NCBI GenBank assembly: GCA_012959525.1
Contig: DUDB01000080.1
Span: 1 to 64,000 of the forward strand
Reading direction: 5' to 3'
Source of the DNA: Planctomycetota bacterium
GTDB taxonomy: Bacteria; Planctomycetota; UBA1135; GCA-002686595
Length of the DNA: 64,000 bases
The first letter of the stretch is position 1, and each line of letters opens with the position of its first letter. The notes beneath the pieces are model-generated. The model saw only the letters and a list, made by a program, of their open reading frames with translations, ran no database searches and was not told the DNA's origin. Made by a program: the position numbers and the translations under genes. Shown here piece by piece: positions 51,787 to 61,305 of this stretch.

Positions 51787-54318
51787 CTATTCGCGGCCCA
51801 TGGCCCGGAAAGCAGCCCAATCCTGGGGGCCGTGACCCAATGAGCGCAGGTGCTTGCGCGCTTCCTGAGCGGCTCCTGCAGGGGCGACCCCTGTTTCCAG
51901 GCTCTCGTGGTAGGCCAGGGCAAATGTCTGGGCCGCAGAGTCCGAAATGGGCCAGAGGGTCACTAGGAGGTTGCGAGTTCCCGCTTCCAGGAAAGCCCGT
52001 GCTACCCCGTGGGACCCTTCGGCGTCGATCGTCCGGCCCCCAGCGGTCTCGCAAGCAGCCAATACAACGAGCGGCAGCCGTGGGGCCGCACTCAAGACCT
52101 GTTCAGGGCACAGGACCTCTCCCCCAGAGAGCAGCAGTCCCACCGGTGCAAGGCGACCCTCCGCGCAACCGGGGGCGGGCACCAGATGCGTTGCCAGGTG
52201 AAGGGGACGTCCGCTCTCCATGGCAGCCTCAAGGGCGGGACGCACAAAGGCTGTGCCGGTCAGGAGGTTGGCGTCGGGGTGCATGCGCCCAAGCTGAGCG
52301 AGCTCCCGCGCCGCACCGGGTAGGAGAGCTACCCGCTCCTCGCTCCCCAGAGGGCTGCCCATCAGGTTCCAGGGAGTGTCCACCGCGAGGGGCGCCGCTG
52401 CCTCGCCCAATGGCAAGCCCGGGAGAACCAGAGGGGTTAACAGATCGTCGAGCCAGGACCCATCCACTCCGAGCAGGCTCATGGGCAGAGCCTCGAGAGG
52501 CCCGTGCAAGAGGAAGAGCGCGCGCGCACCGACCCCAGCGGATTTGAGGTGGTCGCGCAGCTCCACCGGCAACAAGGCTGCGCCGATCTCCTGCCCCAAG
52601 ACCTCCGCCCGCGGCAGGTCGCCAGCGACGACGGCCTCGCGCAGTCTGCGCACGGCTCCCTCAAGGCTGCGCCGGCCCAGAGGGCGCGAGCTGGCCCCGG
52701 CCCGTCCGCTGGCGTCCACCCAGACCACCACCGTGGAGTCGGCTCCCACCGCAAACGTCACAAGCCCCAGATCGAAGCGCGCGGCCCAGCTGAGCAACTC
52801 TTCGGACGTGATCCGTGTGTCGACGGGTCGCAGCCGACGGGATTGGTTGTCCTCGATGACCCGTGCGGCGCTGAGCGGGTCTCCCAGCTCGGCGTGCGCC
52901 CGGGCCAGCAGGGTCAGGGTGTGGATGCCCACCCACTCGCCGACAATGCTGCCCGCCTGATCTTGCACCCGTCCCGCCTTCCGCCGGCCTTCGTCCAAGG
53001 CGCTTTCCAGATAGGGCAGAGCCTGAGCCGGTTGCCCCGAAGCGAGCCAGCTCTCTCCCATGAGGGAGGCCGCTTCCACCTGACCTTGAGGGGACCAGCG
53101 GGCGCGCTGATCTGAATCCGCGAGCAGGGCGCGCACCCGGTCGGGTGCGCCTTCGGCCATGGCCAGAGCCGCTCTGGCCAGAGCATTGAACTCGCCGGCT
53201 TCGGAGCCAAGCCCTTGAACCTCACGACGTGCCGAGACCAGGTCGCCGGTGCGCAGGTAGGTCACTGCGAGCATTCCTCGCCACTGGGCTTGGTCTCCGG
53301 CGAGCTTGGGTGCATGGCTCGTTAGGAAGGCCAGCGCGGCTTCCGCGCGGTCATCGGCCAGGAGCCGTGCGGCGTGCTCCCGAGCAAGGGGCCAACTGTC
53401 GATGGGGGAGGTGAGGCTGGCCCAGGTAGCCAGATGTTCGTCCACCTCCCGCAGGTTGCCCGCATCCTTGGCTAGATCTACCAGGCCGGAGAGGGCGCGC
53501 TCCTGGTACTCGAAACGCCCGACGTCCTGGGCCAGACGCAGGCAATCTTCGAAGACCTCGCGCGCCCGTCCGTGCTCTGCGCGCGCCCGGGCCAGACGGC
53601 CGCGCAGCCAGAGTGGCTCGAGCCGCGGGGTGACCTGTCCGGCGCGTTCGAAGAGCCACAGACTGCTGTCGATGTGGCCCGATACAAGGCCGGGCAACTC
53701 CTGTCGGCGTGCGTCAGTCAGATCGAGGGCCTGTTCGAATTCATGGAGCTCGACGCGCGCCAGGAGCGCGTAACTCTGGGCGGCCGGCACCACGTCCTCA
53801 CGTCTCTCGGCCTCGGTGGCCAAGTTCTCCAGCGCCGTACACAGGGACCGGACCTCTTGGCGCCAGTCGGGATTCGGCCCAAGATTCTCCTGACTCGACT
53901 GCTCGTAATTCGCGCGGAGGGTCTGGAAGGTCTTCCGAAGCGTCAAGAATGTCCGTTCGGCTTCCAACCCGCGGGCTCGCTGACCCGGCGTGAGCCGTAA
54001 GTAGTACCGGGCCACAGCCAGGGTGTCGCAGCGAGAAAAGTCCACACACAAGCTCTCGGCCTGCTGCAGCAACTGCCTGGCGACATCTTCTTCAGCCCCT
54101 TCTCCGGCACGCAATGCAGAGAGCGTGCGGACGAATGCGGTCAATTCTCCTTGTGCCGGGTTCGCTTGTTGAGCAAAGCCTGAAGGGGTCCACGCAAGTA
54201 GGCCCACGGCCGCCAGGAAGGGCACGGTGCCAACGGCCGTTCTGCGTCTGTGCAGGGCTCGCTGCGGCCAGCCCAGTGCTCCCTGGTGGGGTTGGGTGGA
54301 CAACCGCTGCGTGGACAC
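51787..54318 (-). CDS. Exported CHAT-domain caspase-like protease with TPR-like repeats
   Basis: An 843-residue protein. The start is GTG. Residues 24-50 form a signal peptide (HRRRTAVGTVPFLAAVGLLAWTPSGFAQQ), so the protein should be exported. About 450 helical residues of TPR-like repeats follow (for example RGRLARARAEHGRAREVFEDCLRLA). The CHAT domain covers roughly 530-843: LFLLHGPLEALPMSLL, the catalytic His711 in LHLATHL and Cys756 in VVLAACETAGG, then GVARAFLEAGTRNLLVTLWPISD. The dyad is intact, so it is a predicted cysteine protease of the separase/caspase clan. It lies six bases after the anti-sigma gene. Known CHAT proteases cleave specific partners; the anti-sigma ectodomain is the obvious candidate. 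Confidence 0.88.
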   Translation of the reverse strand: MSTQRLSTQPHQGALGWPQRALHRRRTAVGTVPFLAAVGLLAWTPSGFAQQANPAQGELTAFVRTLSALRAGEGAEEDVARQLLQQAESLCVDFSRCDTLAVARYYLRLTPGQRARGLEAERTFLTLRKTFQTLRANYEQSSQENLGPNPDWRQEVRSLCTALENLATEAERREDVVPAAQSYALLARVELHEFEQALDLTDARRQELPGLVSGHIDSSLWLFERAGQVTPRLEPLWLRGRLARARAEHGRAREVFEDCLRLAQDVGRFEYQERALSGLVDLAKDAGNLREVDEHLATWASLTSPIDSWPLAREHAARLLADDRAEAALAFLTSHAPKLAGDQAQWRGMLAVTYLRTGDLVSARREVQGLGSEAGEFNALARAALAMAEGAPDRVRALLADSDQRARWSPQGQVEAASLMGESWLASGQPAQALPYLESALDEGRRKAGRVQDQAGSIVGEWVGIHTLTLLARAHAELGDPLSAARVIEDNQSRRLRPVDTRITSEELLSWAARFDLGLVTFAVGADSTVVVWVDASGRAGASSRPLGRRSLEGAVRRLREAVVAGDLPRAEVLGQEIGAALLPVELRDHLKSAGVGARALFLLHGPLEALPMSLLGVDGSWLDDLLTPLVLPGLPLGEAAAPLAVDTPWNLMGSPLGSEERVALLPGAARELAQLGRMHPDANLLTGTAFVRPALEAAMESGRPLHLATHLVPAPGCAEGRLAPVGLLLSGGEVLCPEQVLSAAPRLPLVVLAACETAGGRTIDAEGSHGVARAFLEAGTRNLLVTLWPISDSAAQTFALAYHESLETGVAPAGAAQEARKHLRSLGHGPQDWAAFRAMGRE

Positions 54319-54324
54319 GGGAAG

Positions 54325-55368
54325 CTAGCGTCCCGGGTTGGAGCCCAGGTACGAATCGCGTTCGCTGCTGGGAGGCAGGCGGCGAGCTGCCGCACGAGCA
54401 TCGGTCCAATATCCCGCCTCGTGAAGGGACCGGACGCGCTCACGCACGTCCTGCTCCTCAGTGAGGGCTTGCAGGAACGAGTCATTGTGGCGCACTTCGA
54501 AATCCCGCTCGCCCAGGGGCTGCTCCAAACCGTTAACCGTGGCGTGGGCTTCCCAGGTGTAGTGACCCACGGGCAGTATCTGACCGAGCGCCAGCTCAGG
54601 TCCGTCACCGTTGAGCTGAGTCACCCGGCTGCCCTCGGCGAAGGCACCACCCCCATGGGCTCGCAAGATGATCGTGTAGCTCTGTGCCTCGGCAACCGGG
54701 TTCACTTCGAAGAGGAGGTCCTGGTTCTCGGACGCGAGCAGCACCGGGCCGCGGGGGAAGAGGAGGCTGCCCTCGGCACTGCCGCGCAGGAGTGGGTAGG
54801 TGGGCAGATCGTACGGGGCATCCCCTCCCTGGAAGAGCATCAAGCCACCCACGAGGGCCGTCAGGGCCGCGGCAATGGGGGCCAGACGACGAAGGATGCG
54901 GATGGGCGCCGGACGGTGCCCGCCCTGCGGCATCCCCCATGACGCGGGCCGGGTCGGAAGGTCCTCGCCGGTGTCGGCCGCAGCTTGGTGGCGCACAGCC
55001 GGGGACCAGTCCAAGGGAACCGGGGGGGAAGACTCCAAGGAAATCAGGAGATCGGCGCACTCCTTGCACTCGGTCAAGTGACAGAGGACCTCATCTTGGC
55101 TCTGCGGATCGAGCGGAACGTAGCCAGGGCCCTTGGCGAAGTCGTAGAGGGTCCCCGCGGAGGGGCAACCGCCCGTGCTGGGGGTCTGGCCATCGAGCCA
55201 ATCATCCGCTGCACGAAGCATCTCCAACCGCGCGCCGTGGACGGGGTGCGCCGTGATGTTGGCGAGGCCTGCCTCGGGGAGTTCATCCCAATGGGTGAGC
55301 AATTCGATGACGTTGGGATCGTCCGGCCCGTCGGGCAGACTTCCTCTTCCTTGGTTCAGAGAGTCCAT
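54325..55368 (-). CDS. Membrane anti-sigma-like protein with a zf-HC2 zinc motif
   Basis: A 347-residue single-pass protein. The ATG at 55368 has GAGGT upstream; a GTG at 55464 overlapping the sigma stop would add 32 residues. H97-x3-C101-x2-C104 (HLTECKEC) is the zinc motif of ZAS/zf-HC2 anti-sigma domains, though it lies farther from the N-terminus than usual. One membrane span lies at 160-180. The outer part has a beta-sandwich of the Fn3 kind (FPRGPVLLASENQDLLFEV, LPVGHYTWEAHATVNG) and a helical tail (RVRSLHEAGYWTDARAAARRL). Directly after the ECF sigma gene, it is most likely its regulator, with a sensory or cleavable outer domain. Confidence 0.8.
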   Translation of the reverse strand: MDSLNQGRGSLPDGPDDPNVIELLTHWDELPEAGLANITAHPVHGARLEMLRAADDWLDGQTPSTGGCPSAGTLYDFAKGPGYVPLDPQSQDEVLCHLTECKECADLLISLESSPPVPLDWSPAVRHQAAADTGEDLPTRPASWGMPQGGHRPAPIRILRRLAPIAAALTALVGGLMLFQGGDAPYDLPTYPLLRGSAEGSLLFPRGPVLLASENQDLLFEVNPVAEAQSYTIILRAHGGGAFAEGSRVTQLNGDGPELALGQILPVGHYTWEAHATVNGLEQPLGERDFEVRHNDSFLQALTEEQDVRERVRSLHEAGYWTDARAAARRLPPSSERDSYLGSNPGR

Positions 55369-55460
55369 AGCTGACCTCGTTTCCGCAGCCCAGCCGTCAT
55401 GGGGGGCAGATTTCTTCCCAATCCTGGGAAAAGGGCTATCGGGGCGGCTGTGAGGGGCCT

Positions 55461-56039
55461 TCACTCGGTGACCCCCTCATATGCGTATTGGTTCAAGAGC
55501 ACCCTGCGCATGCTCACCACGGCTTTTCGCAGGCGGTACTTCGTCTGCTCCAGGGAGATTCCAAGGCTGCGGGAAATGGAGCCCATGGTCTGTGTATCCA
55601 CGAACCGGAGGTTCAAGAGCTCCTGCTCTTCTGGATCGAGCTGGCCCATGGCGGAGCGCACCATGTCCCCGATTTCACCGGTACCGGCGCGCTCATCGGG
55701 GCCTGGAGTTTCGTCCACCCGGTCGGGAATCTCGTCCCCCCCGCGTGCCGGGCCCGGGCGGCTACGCGCGCCCTGGCGGCGCTTGAGGTCGACGCAGCGG
55801 CACCAGGCCACGCGGTACAACCAAGTCCCAAAGGAGCCCTTGTCGGGGTCGAAGGTGCCACGGTCCAGCCGTTCAAGGGCATAGACCACCAAGTCCTGGT
55901 AGAGGTCCTCCCGTCCGTTGGGATCCGATTCGAAGTGGCCGATGCAGTGGTAGAACAGTGAACGGTAGCGCTCGAGAAATACCTTTACGGCCTCCTCTTC
56001 GCGGTCGCGTAGCCCTTTTACGATTAGATGCTCTTCCAC
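55461..56039 (-). CDS. ECF-type RNA polymerase sigma factor
   Basis: A 192-residue sigma-70 family factor with only regions 2 and 4. Region 2 has YQDLVVYALERL, FDPDKGSFGTWLYRVAWCRCVDLKRR; a charged linker follows (about 90-120); region 4 has LDPEEQELLNLRFVDTQTMGSISRSLGISLEQTKYRLRKAVVSMRRVL with the helix-turn-helix. GTG start with GGGGGGAAG upstream. It would direct polymerase to a dedicated set of promoters, usually including its own. The anti-sigma-like gene follows, with its possible GTG overlapping this stop. Confidence 0.92.
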   Translation of the reverse strand: MEEHLIVKGLRDREEEAVKVFLERYRSLFYHCIGHFESDPNGREDLYQDLVVYALERLDRGTFDPDKGSFGTWLYRVAWCRCVDLKRRQGARSRPGPARGGDEIPDRVDETPGPDERAGTGEIGDMVRSAMGQLDPEEQELLNLRFVDTQTMGSISRSLGISLEQTKYRLRKAVVSMRRVLLNQYAYEGVTE

Positions 56040-56528
56040 TGTCAGCTTCCCCCCGGGACCGACTGTGGTGCCGATTCCCTAGGACTGGGATAGGGATTTG
56101 GGAGAGGGGATGCAACTCGGTGGTTTGGGCCGAGTCTTCCCCGAGGTGAGGGATGGAAGGTCGGCTAGGCCGGTCCGTGGGTTGCAATCCTCCTCGCAGG
56201 CTGCTTAAGACCTCGTTCATTGGCCTTGGGGGCATGAACCGCGGCCCGGATACGATTCTGCGGCACTGTTCAACGAGGCAGAATCTGACCCCCAATAGGG
56301 GCGAACTTAAGCCAAATTTACACCCATCCCACCTGTCTTCGCGTCCCGGCGCGCGGTAATGTGTTGCCCCGAATTTGGCGCTCAGAGCGGACCCGGAAAC
56401 AGGCCCGAGACAGGCCCGAGACAGGCTCCGAGACAGGCTCCGAGACAGGCTCCGAGACAGGTCAGGAGGGCAGGCTGGAGCGGTCCCGGCCTCGCCGCTT
56501 GCCGTTGCCAACACACCCCCCGAATACC
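56040..56528. other. 489-base divergent regulatory region
   Basis: Lies between the sigma gene (minus) and the thiolase gene (plus) and must hold both promoters, but no clear -35/-10 or ECF-type box was found by eye. It contains the tandem repeats at 56405-56461 close to the thiolase start. No gene is seen: an upstream extension of the thiolase frame is open but encodes only a repetitive SETG-type sequence unlike any thiolase N-terminus. Confidence 0.6.
56405..56461. repeat. Tandem array of a 12-base unit upstream of the thiolase gene
   Basis: CCGAGACAGGC, then three copies of CCGAGACAGGCT, then CCGAGACAGG: five units, perfect apart from one missing base in the first. The array ends 67 bases before the thiolase ATG and could act on its leader or promoter. 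Confidence 0.9.
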
Positions 56529-57710
56529 ATGCGCGACGTTGTCATTGCCAGTGCCTGCCGGACACCAATCGGTAGCTTCCAGGGAAGCCTGGCTGGGTTT
56601 ACGGCTCCTCAGTTGGGTGCCCTGGCTGCTGGCGAAGCTCTGCGGCGGGCTGGCGTCGAGGCCGACGTCGTTCAGGAAGTCATTTTCGGCAACGTGCTGA
56701 CCGCAGGCGCGGGGCAGAACCCGGCTCGGCAGGTAGCGCGCGCGGCGGGCATTCCCGATCAGGTGGGCTCCCTCACGATCAACAAGGTCTGCGGTTCCGG
56801 TCTCAAGGCCGTCATGCTCGCAGCCCAGGCCATACGCGCTGGTGATGCGGACTGTGTTCTGGCGGGCGGAATGGAGAGCATGTCCGGAGCACCTTACTTG
56901 ATGCCCGCGGCCCGTACCGGTGCGCGGCTGGGGCACGCTGAGTTGATCGACTCCATGGTCCACGACGGGCTGTGGGACGTGTACAACGACTTCCACATGG
57001 GGATCACGGGCGAGCTCGTGGCGGACAAGTATGAGATCACGCGCGAGGAGCAGGACGCCTTTGCCGCGGCCAGTCACAATCGAGCCGAGGCAGCGACCGA
57101 GGCCGGACGGTTCGATGCGGAGCGCTTTGCCGTTGACGTTCCGCAGCGCAAGGGCGATCCGGTCGCATTTAACAGCGATGAGTCCATTCGGTCGGGCATG
57201 ACCGCTGACAAGCTCTCTGGTCTGCGTGCCGCCTTCAAGAAAGACGGCAGCGTCACCGCCGGGAACGCTTCTTCCATCAATGATGGTGCAGCGGCCCTGC
57301 TCGTGATGAGCGCCGATCGCGCGCAAGCTCTCGGCGTGACACCCTTGGCCACGATTCGAGCCTACTCTACCGGCGGCTGCGCACCCGAGTGGGTGATGAT
57401 GGCACCGCAGGAGTCCATTCAAGGCTGCTCTTCGAAGGACGGGAAGGCACCAGGCGACTACGACCTGCACGAGATCAACGAGGCCTTCTCGGTCGCGGCT
57501 ATCGCCCTACAACGCCAACTGGACCTCGATCCAGAGCGGATCAACGTGAATGGCGGCGCAGTAGCCCTTGGACATCCCATCGGAGCTTCGGGGGCGCGCA
57601 TCCTCGTGACCCTCTTGCACGCCATGCAACAGCGCGATGCGCAAACCGGCATGGCTTCCCTCTGTCTCGGCGGTGGCAACGCAGTCTCCATGGCTGTTGA
57701 GCGCGGCTGA
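56529..57710 (+). CDS. Acetyl-CoA C-acetyltransferase (thiolase)
   Basis: A 393-residue thiolase II-type enzyme, reversibly joining two acetyl-CoA or cleaving 3-ketoacyl-CoA. The start at 56529 gives [21 protein letters not shown], the normal N-terminus. Nucleophilic Cys88 is in [11 protein letters not shown], then [43 protein letters not shown] with the catalytic His, and the second Cys in [10 protein letters not shown]. It opens a plus-strand operon with hbd-type and acyl-CoA dehydrogenase genes (10-48 base gaps), so short-chain acyl-CoA degradation or butanoate metabolism is likely. Confidence 0.94.
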   Translation: MRDVVIASACRTPIGSFQGSLAGFTAPQLGALAAGEALRRAGVEADVVQEVIFGNVLTAGAGQNPARQVARAAGIPDQVGSLTINKVCGSGLKAVMLAAQAIRAGDADCVLAGGMESMSGAPYLMPAARTGARLGHAELIDSMVHDGLWDVYNDFHMGITGELVADKYEITREEQDAFAAASHNRAEAATEAGRFDAERFAVDVPQRKGDPVAFNSDESIRSGMTADKLSGLRAAFKKDGSVTAGNASSINDGAAALLVMSADRAQALGVTPLATIRAYSTGGCAPEWVMMAPQESIQGCSSKDGKAPGDYDLHEINEAFSVAAIALQRQLDLDPERINVNGGAVALGHPIGASGARILVTLLHAMQQRDAQTGMASLCLGGGNAVSMAVERG

Positions 57711-57720
57711 TCCTCTGCAC

Positions 57721-58581
57721 ATGTCTGAACTTCACTTTCCAAAGGTCGCCGTGATCGGCGCGGGCACCATGGGCAATGGCATTGCCCAAGTATTCGCCGC
57801 TGGCGGAGCACAGGTGCTACTCGTGGATACAAATGCCGAGGCGCTTGCTGGTGGCCAGGCGACCATAGAGAAGAACCTGGGACGCATGGTCTCCAAGGAA
57901 CGTATCACCCGGGAAGCTGCGGATGCGTCACTGGGACGATTGCAGGGCGCGACCGAGTTGACGGCCATCACCGATCAGACCCTGATCGTGGAGGCCATCG
58001 TCGAGCGAGAGGACGTCAAGGCGGCGGTGTTTGCCGAGTTGGACTCGATCACAGTCCCCGAGGCCATTCTGGCCTCGAACACCTCATCCATCTCGATCAC
58101 CAAGATCGCTTCCGCCACCAAGCGCCCCGAGCAGGTCATCGGGATGCACTTCATGAATCCCGTGCCCTTGATGAAGCTCGTGGAGGTTATCCGAGGGCAG
58201 GCCACAAGTGATGACGTCACGCGCAGGGTGATGGAGAGCTCCGCTGCCCTGGGCAAGACCCCCGTGGAGGTCAACGACTCTCCGGGCTTCGTCTCCAACC
58301 GCATATTGATGCCCATGATCAATGAGGCCGTCTTCTGCCTGATGGAGGGCGTGGCGGATTGCGAGGGGATCGATACGGTCATGAAGTTGGGCATGGCGCA
58401 CCCCATGGGGCCACTGACCTTGGCAGACCTCATCGGCCTCGACGTCTGCCTAGACATCATGGACGTCCTGCACGAGGGCTTCGGGGACAGCAAGTACCGT
58501 CCGTGCCCATTGCTAAAGAGCATGGTCGCCGATGGACATCTGGGCCGGAAGACAGGCAAGGGATTCTACGACTACGCATAG
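57721..58581 (+). CDS. hbd: 3-hydroxybutyryl-CoA dehydrogenase
   Basis: A 286-residue NAD(P)-dependent 3-hydroxyacyl-CoA dehydrogenase. Rossmann motif [16 protein letters not shown] at 10-25, [13 protein letters not shown], the catalytic His in [37 protein letters not shown], and the C-terminal domain with [20 protein letters not shown] and GFYDY. The length is typical of the stand-alone enzyme. It lies 10 bases after the thiolase gene. The start at 57721 is chosen from the family's N-terminus; no Shine-Dalgarno sequence is seen. Confidence 0.93.
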   Translation: MSELHFPKVAVIGAGTMGNGIAQVFAAGGAQVLLVDTNAEALAGGQATIEKNLGRMVSKERITREAADASLGRLQGATELTAITDQTLIVEAIVEREDVKAAVFAELDSITVPEAILASNTSSISITKIASATKRPEQVIGMHFMNPVPLMKLVEVIRGQATSDDVTRRVMESSAALGKTPVEVNDSPGFVSNRILMPMINEAVFCLMEGVADCEGIDTVMKLGMAHPMGPLTLADLIGLDVCLDIMDVLHEGFGDSKYRPCPLLKSMVADGHLGRKTGKGFYDYA

Positions 58582-58608
58582 GCTTGCACCCCCATCCACT
58601 GATCCAAC

Positions 58609-59751
58609 ATGGAATTCGAACTTAAAGAAGACCACCGCATCATGCGCGACATGGCGCGTGAATTTGCCGCCAATGAACTGGCGCCGCGAGCCACCCGTCA
58701 TGACCGTGAAGAGCGCATCGACCCGGACCTGTTCGGGATGATTGGCGAGATGGGCTTCTTTGGCCTGAGCATTCCCGAGCAGTACGGGGGGTTCGACGCG
58801 GGCGCCTTGAGTCTGGCCATTGTCCTTGAAGAGCTCAACCACGCTTGTGCTTCGACGGGGGTGACCGTCTCGGTTCACGCCAGCTTGGTCTGTACGCCCC
58901 TCGTCAAGTTCGGGACCGAGGAGCAAAAGGCCTACTGGCTGCCCAAGCTCGCTACGGGCGAGGTGATTGGCGCCTACTCATTGACCGAGGCCGGAGCAGG
59001 ATCCGATGCTGCGGCCTTGAGTAGCACTGCGGTGCGAGACGGCGATGAGTGGGTGCTGAACGGCACCAAGCTGTTCGTCACTACAGGCGAGCAAGCGGGA
59101 CTCGTGATCGGGTACTTCCGCACGGATCCCGAAGCGCCCAAGGCACGCGGGATCAGCGCCTTTCTGGTCGACGCCAAGACGCCCGGCTACAAGGTCGGCA
59201 AGAAAGAGAAGAAGACAGGCCTGCGCGGCTCGTCGACGACGGAGTTGATTTTTGAGAATTGTCGTGTCCCCGCAGATGCCCTGCTGGGTGAGGTTGATCG
59301 GGGCTTTCAGATCGCCATGGACACTCTCGATGGGGGCCGCATTGGCATTGCCGCCCAGTCCCTTGGGATCGGGCGCGCCTGCTTGGAGGCGTCTTTGAAG
59401 TACTCCCGGGAGCGCGAGCAGTTTGGCAAGCCCATCGGGCGCTTCCAGGCCGTGCAGTGGAAACTGGCGGACATGGCCACGCGCCTCGACGCTGCCCGCC
59501 TCCTGACTCACCGCGCGGCATGGCTGCGCGACCGAGGTGAGCCCTGCGGAATGCAGGCGGCCCAAGCAAAGCTCGCCGCTTCGACCACCGCCAACTTCTG
59601 CGCAGACGAATGCCTCCAGATTCACGGCGGCGCGGGCTACACCGACGACTTCCACGTGGAACGCCTGTTCCGTGATGCGCGCATCACGGAAATCTACGAG
59701 GGCGCCACCGACATCCAACGACTAGTGATCGCCCGCCACCTCCTCAAGTAG
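58609..59751 (+). CDS. Short-chain acyl-CoA dehydrogenase
   Basis: A 380-residue flavoprotein of the butyryl-CoA dehydrogenase type. It shows YSLTEAGAGSDAAAL (FAD/substrate loop), LRGSSTTELIFENCRVP, RIGIAAQSLGIGRACLEASLKYSREREQFGKPI, QIHGGAGYTDDFHVERLFRDARITEIYEGATDIQR; the Glu of YEGAT is the expected catalytic base. An electron-transfer flavoprotein would be the acceptor, and none is encoded in the window. It is 27 bases after the hbd gene, in the same operon. Confidence 0.93.
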   Translation: MEFELKEDHRIMRDMAREFAANELAPRATRHDREERIDPDLFGMIGEMGFFGLSIPEQYGGFDAGALSLAIVLEELNHACASTGVTVSVHASLVCTPLVKFGTEEQKAYWLPKLATGEVIGAYSLTEAGAGSDAAALSSTAVRDGDEWVLNGTKLFVTTGEQAGLVIGYFRTDPEAPKARGISAFLVDAKTPGYKVGKKEKKTGLRGSSTTELIFENCRVPADALLGEVDRGFQIAMDTLDGGRIGIAAQSLGIGRACLEASLKYSREREQFGKPIGRFQAVQWKLADMATRLDAARLLTHRAAWLRDRGEPCGMQAAQAKLAASTTANFCADECLQIHGGAGYTDDFHVERLFRDARITEIYEGATDIQRLVIARHLLK

Positions 59752-59799
59752 CACAGCTCTCCGAACTTCTCTTTCAAATCGCACCGCCGAGGTAAAGCC

Positions 59800-60084
59800 A
59801 TGAGCACAAGTTCCGACCGCGATATCCTCAACATTGACGAAGCCGCCGAGCTCCTTGGCGTGAGCGTCAAGACCTTCAACAAAGTCCTGCACGCCGAGGC
59901 GCTTCCTGCGCGCAAGATCGGCCGCGAATGGAAATTCTCGCGACGCGCCCTGATCGAGTGGGTGGGTTCGGGAACCTCGACCGAATTCTACCGCGACAAT
60001 GGGGACGGCCCCTCGGCCTCCGGCCGGGAGAAGCATGAAACCGCAGCCCGCCGCTCCGCGGGCTGGCAAATCGAACTCGACTGA
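59800..60084 (+). CDS. Small excisionase/MerR-like helix-turn-helix protein
   Basis: A 94-residue protein of the HTH_17 (excisionase-type winged helix) family: [46 protein letters not shown] fills residues 11-55, with the usual '[10 protein letters not shown]' and 'grkWrf' positions. The C-terminal 40 residues are hydrophilic and look disordered. No integrase or mobile element is nearby, so an excision role is unlikely. It sits between two acyl-CoA dehydrogenase genes in the same direction (48 and 29 base gaps) and may be a local regulator of the operon. Confidence 0.8.
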   Translation: MSTSSDRDILNIDEAAELLGVSVKTFNKVLHAEALPARKIGREWKFSRRALIEWVGSGTSTEFYRDNGDGPSASGREKHETAARRSAGWQIELD

Positions 60085-60113
60085 CGCGGCGCCCCACTCA
60101 CCCCTCAAACCTC

Positions 60114-61295
60114 ATGAACGCACTGCCCGGAATCCAGCACGCCTTCGACCTCACAGAGGACGAGCGCAGCATTCAGGAAATGGTGGCGGACTTCGCCCAG
60201 AACGAAGTGGCTCCCATTGCCGCCGAGATCGACGAGAACCATCGTTTCCCCACAGAGTTGTGGGACAAGATCGTCGAGATCGGGCTGCCGGGCATTCCCT
60301 TCCCCGAGGAGTTGGGCGGATCGGAATCAAGCACCCTGGCCTACGTTCTGGCCGTAGAGGAGCTCTCCAAGGTGTGCGGCTCAACGGGCCTGACCTTTGC
60401 GGCTCACGTGAGCCTCGGGACCTACCCCATCTTTCGTTGGGGAGGATCCGATCTGGCAGGCGAGTACGTCCCACGCCTGATTTCGGGTGAATACATGGGC
60501 GCCTACGCATTGACCGAGCCGGGCGCCGGTTCCGATTCGGGCGGCACCCAGACCACGGCCGTGCTGGATGGGGATGAGTACGTCCTCAATGGGAGGAAGT
60601 GCTTCACCACGAACGCCAACCACGCCGGTGTGTTCATTTGCACCGCCGTGACGGACAGGTCCCTTGGAGCCAAGGGCATCAGTGCCTTTGTCGTACCCCG
60701 TAACGTGGACGGGTTCAGCCTCGAGAAGGGCGAGGCCAAGCTCGGTATGCGGGGTTCGGATTGGGCCAGCCTGGTATTCGAGGATGCGCGCATTCCCGCC
60801 GACCACCTTCTGGGATCCAAGGAGGATGGCTTCAAGACATTCATGAAGACCCTCGATGGGGGCCGCATCTCCATTGGCGCCCTCGCCCTTGGGATTGCCG
60901 AAGGCGCCTATCAAGAGTCCTTGCGCTACGCGACCGAGCGGGAGGCCTTCGGCAAGACCCTCGCCGACCAACAGGCCGTACAGTTCAAGCTGGCGGATAT
61001 GGCGACCCAGATCGAGGCCGCCCGCCATCTCGTCTACCACGCTGCGCGACTGAAGGATGCGGGCCTGTCTTTCTCCAAGCAGGGTGCCATGGCGAAGTTG
61101 ATGAGCTCAGAGGTTGCCATGAAGGTGACCTATGACGCGATCCAGATTCACGGCGGCTATGGCTACACGCGCGAGTACCCCGTGGAGCGCATGTGGCGCG
61201 ATGCCAAGCTCTGCACCATAGGCGAAGGAACGAGTGAGATTCAGCGTCTGGTAATCTCTCGCCTGATCCTGCGGGATGCTACGCGCGTAGGCTAA
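60114..61295 (+). CDS. Acyl-CoA dehydrogenase
   Basis: A 393-residue acyl-CoA dehydrogenase related to, but clearly different from, the one at 58609. Family segments are [117 protein letters not shown], and [35 protein letters not shown] with the likely catalytic Glu in GEGTS. Two paralogues in one operon suggest different chain lengths or branched substrates. The MBL hydrolase gene follows after 10 bases. Confidence 0.93.
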   Translation: MNALPGIQHAFDLTEDERSIQEMVADFAQNEVAPIAAEIDENHRFPTELWDKIVEIGLPGIPFPEELGGSESSTLAYVLAVEELSKVCGSTGLTFAAHVSLGTYPIFRWGGSDLAGEYVPRLISGEYMGAYALTEPGAGSDSGGTQTTAVLDGDEYVLNGRKCFTTNANHAGVFICTAVTDRSLGAKGISAFVVPRNVDGFSLEKGEAKLGMRGSDWASLVFEDARIPADHLLGSKEDGFKTFMKTLDGGRISIGALALGIAEGAYQESLRYATEREAFGKTLADQQAVQFKLADMATQIEAARHLVYHAARLKDAGLSFSKQGAMAKLMSSEVAMKVTYDAIQIHGGYGYTREYPVERMWRDAKLCTIGEGTSEIQRLVISRLILRDATRVG

Positions 61296-61305
61296 GGTCG
61301 ACCCC

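Noticed and set aside
51787-54318. CHAT protein as the effector of a CRISPR type III-E (craspase) system
   Set aside because: No cas7-11 or array in the window and the protein has a signal peptide; only the CHAT/sigma logic is similar.
56361-56528. N-terminal extension of the thiolase through the tandem repeats
   Set aside because: The family N-terminus begins exactly at the ATG at 56529; the extension encodes repetitive SETG sequence with no counterpart.
59800-60084. Prophage or integrated element marked by the excisionase-like gene
   Set aside because: No integrase, attachment repeats or phage genes nearby; both flanks are one metabolic operon.
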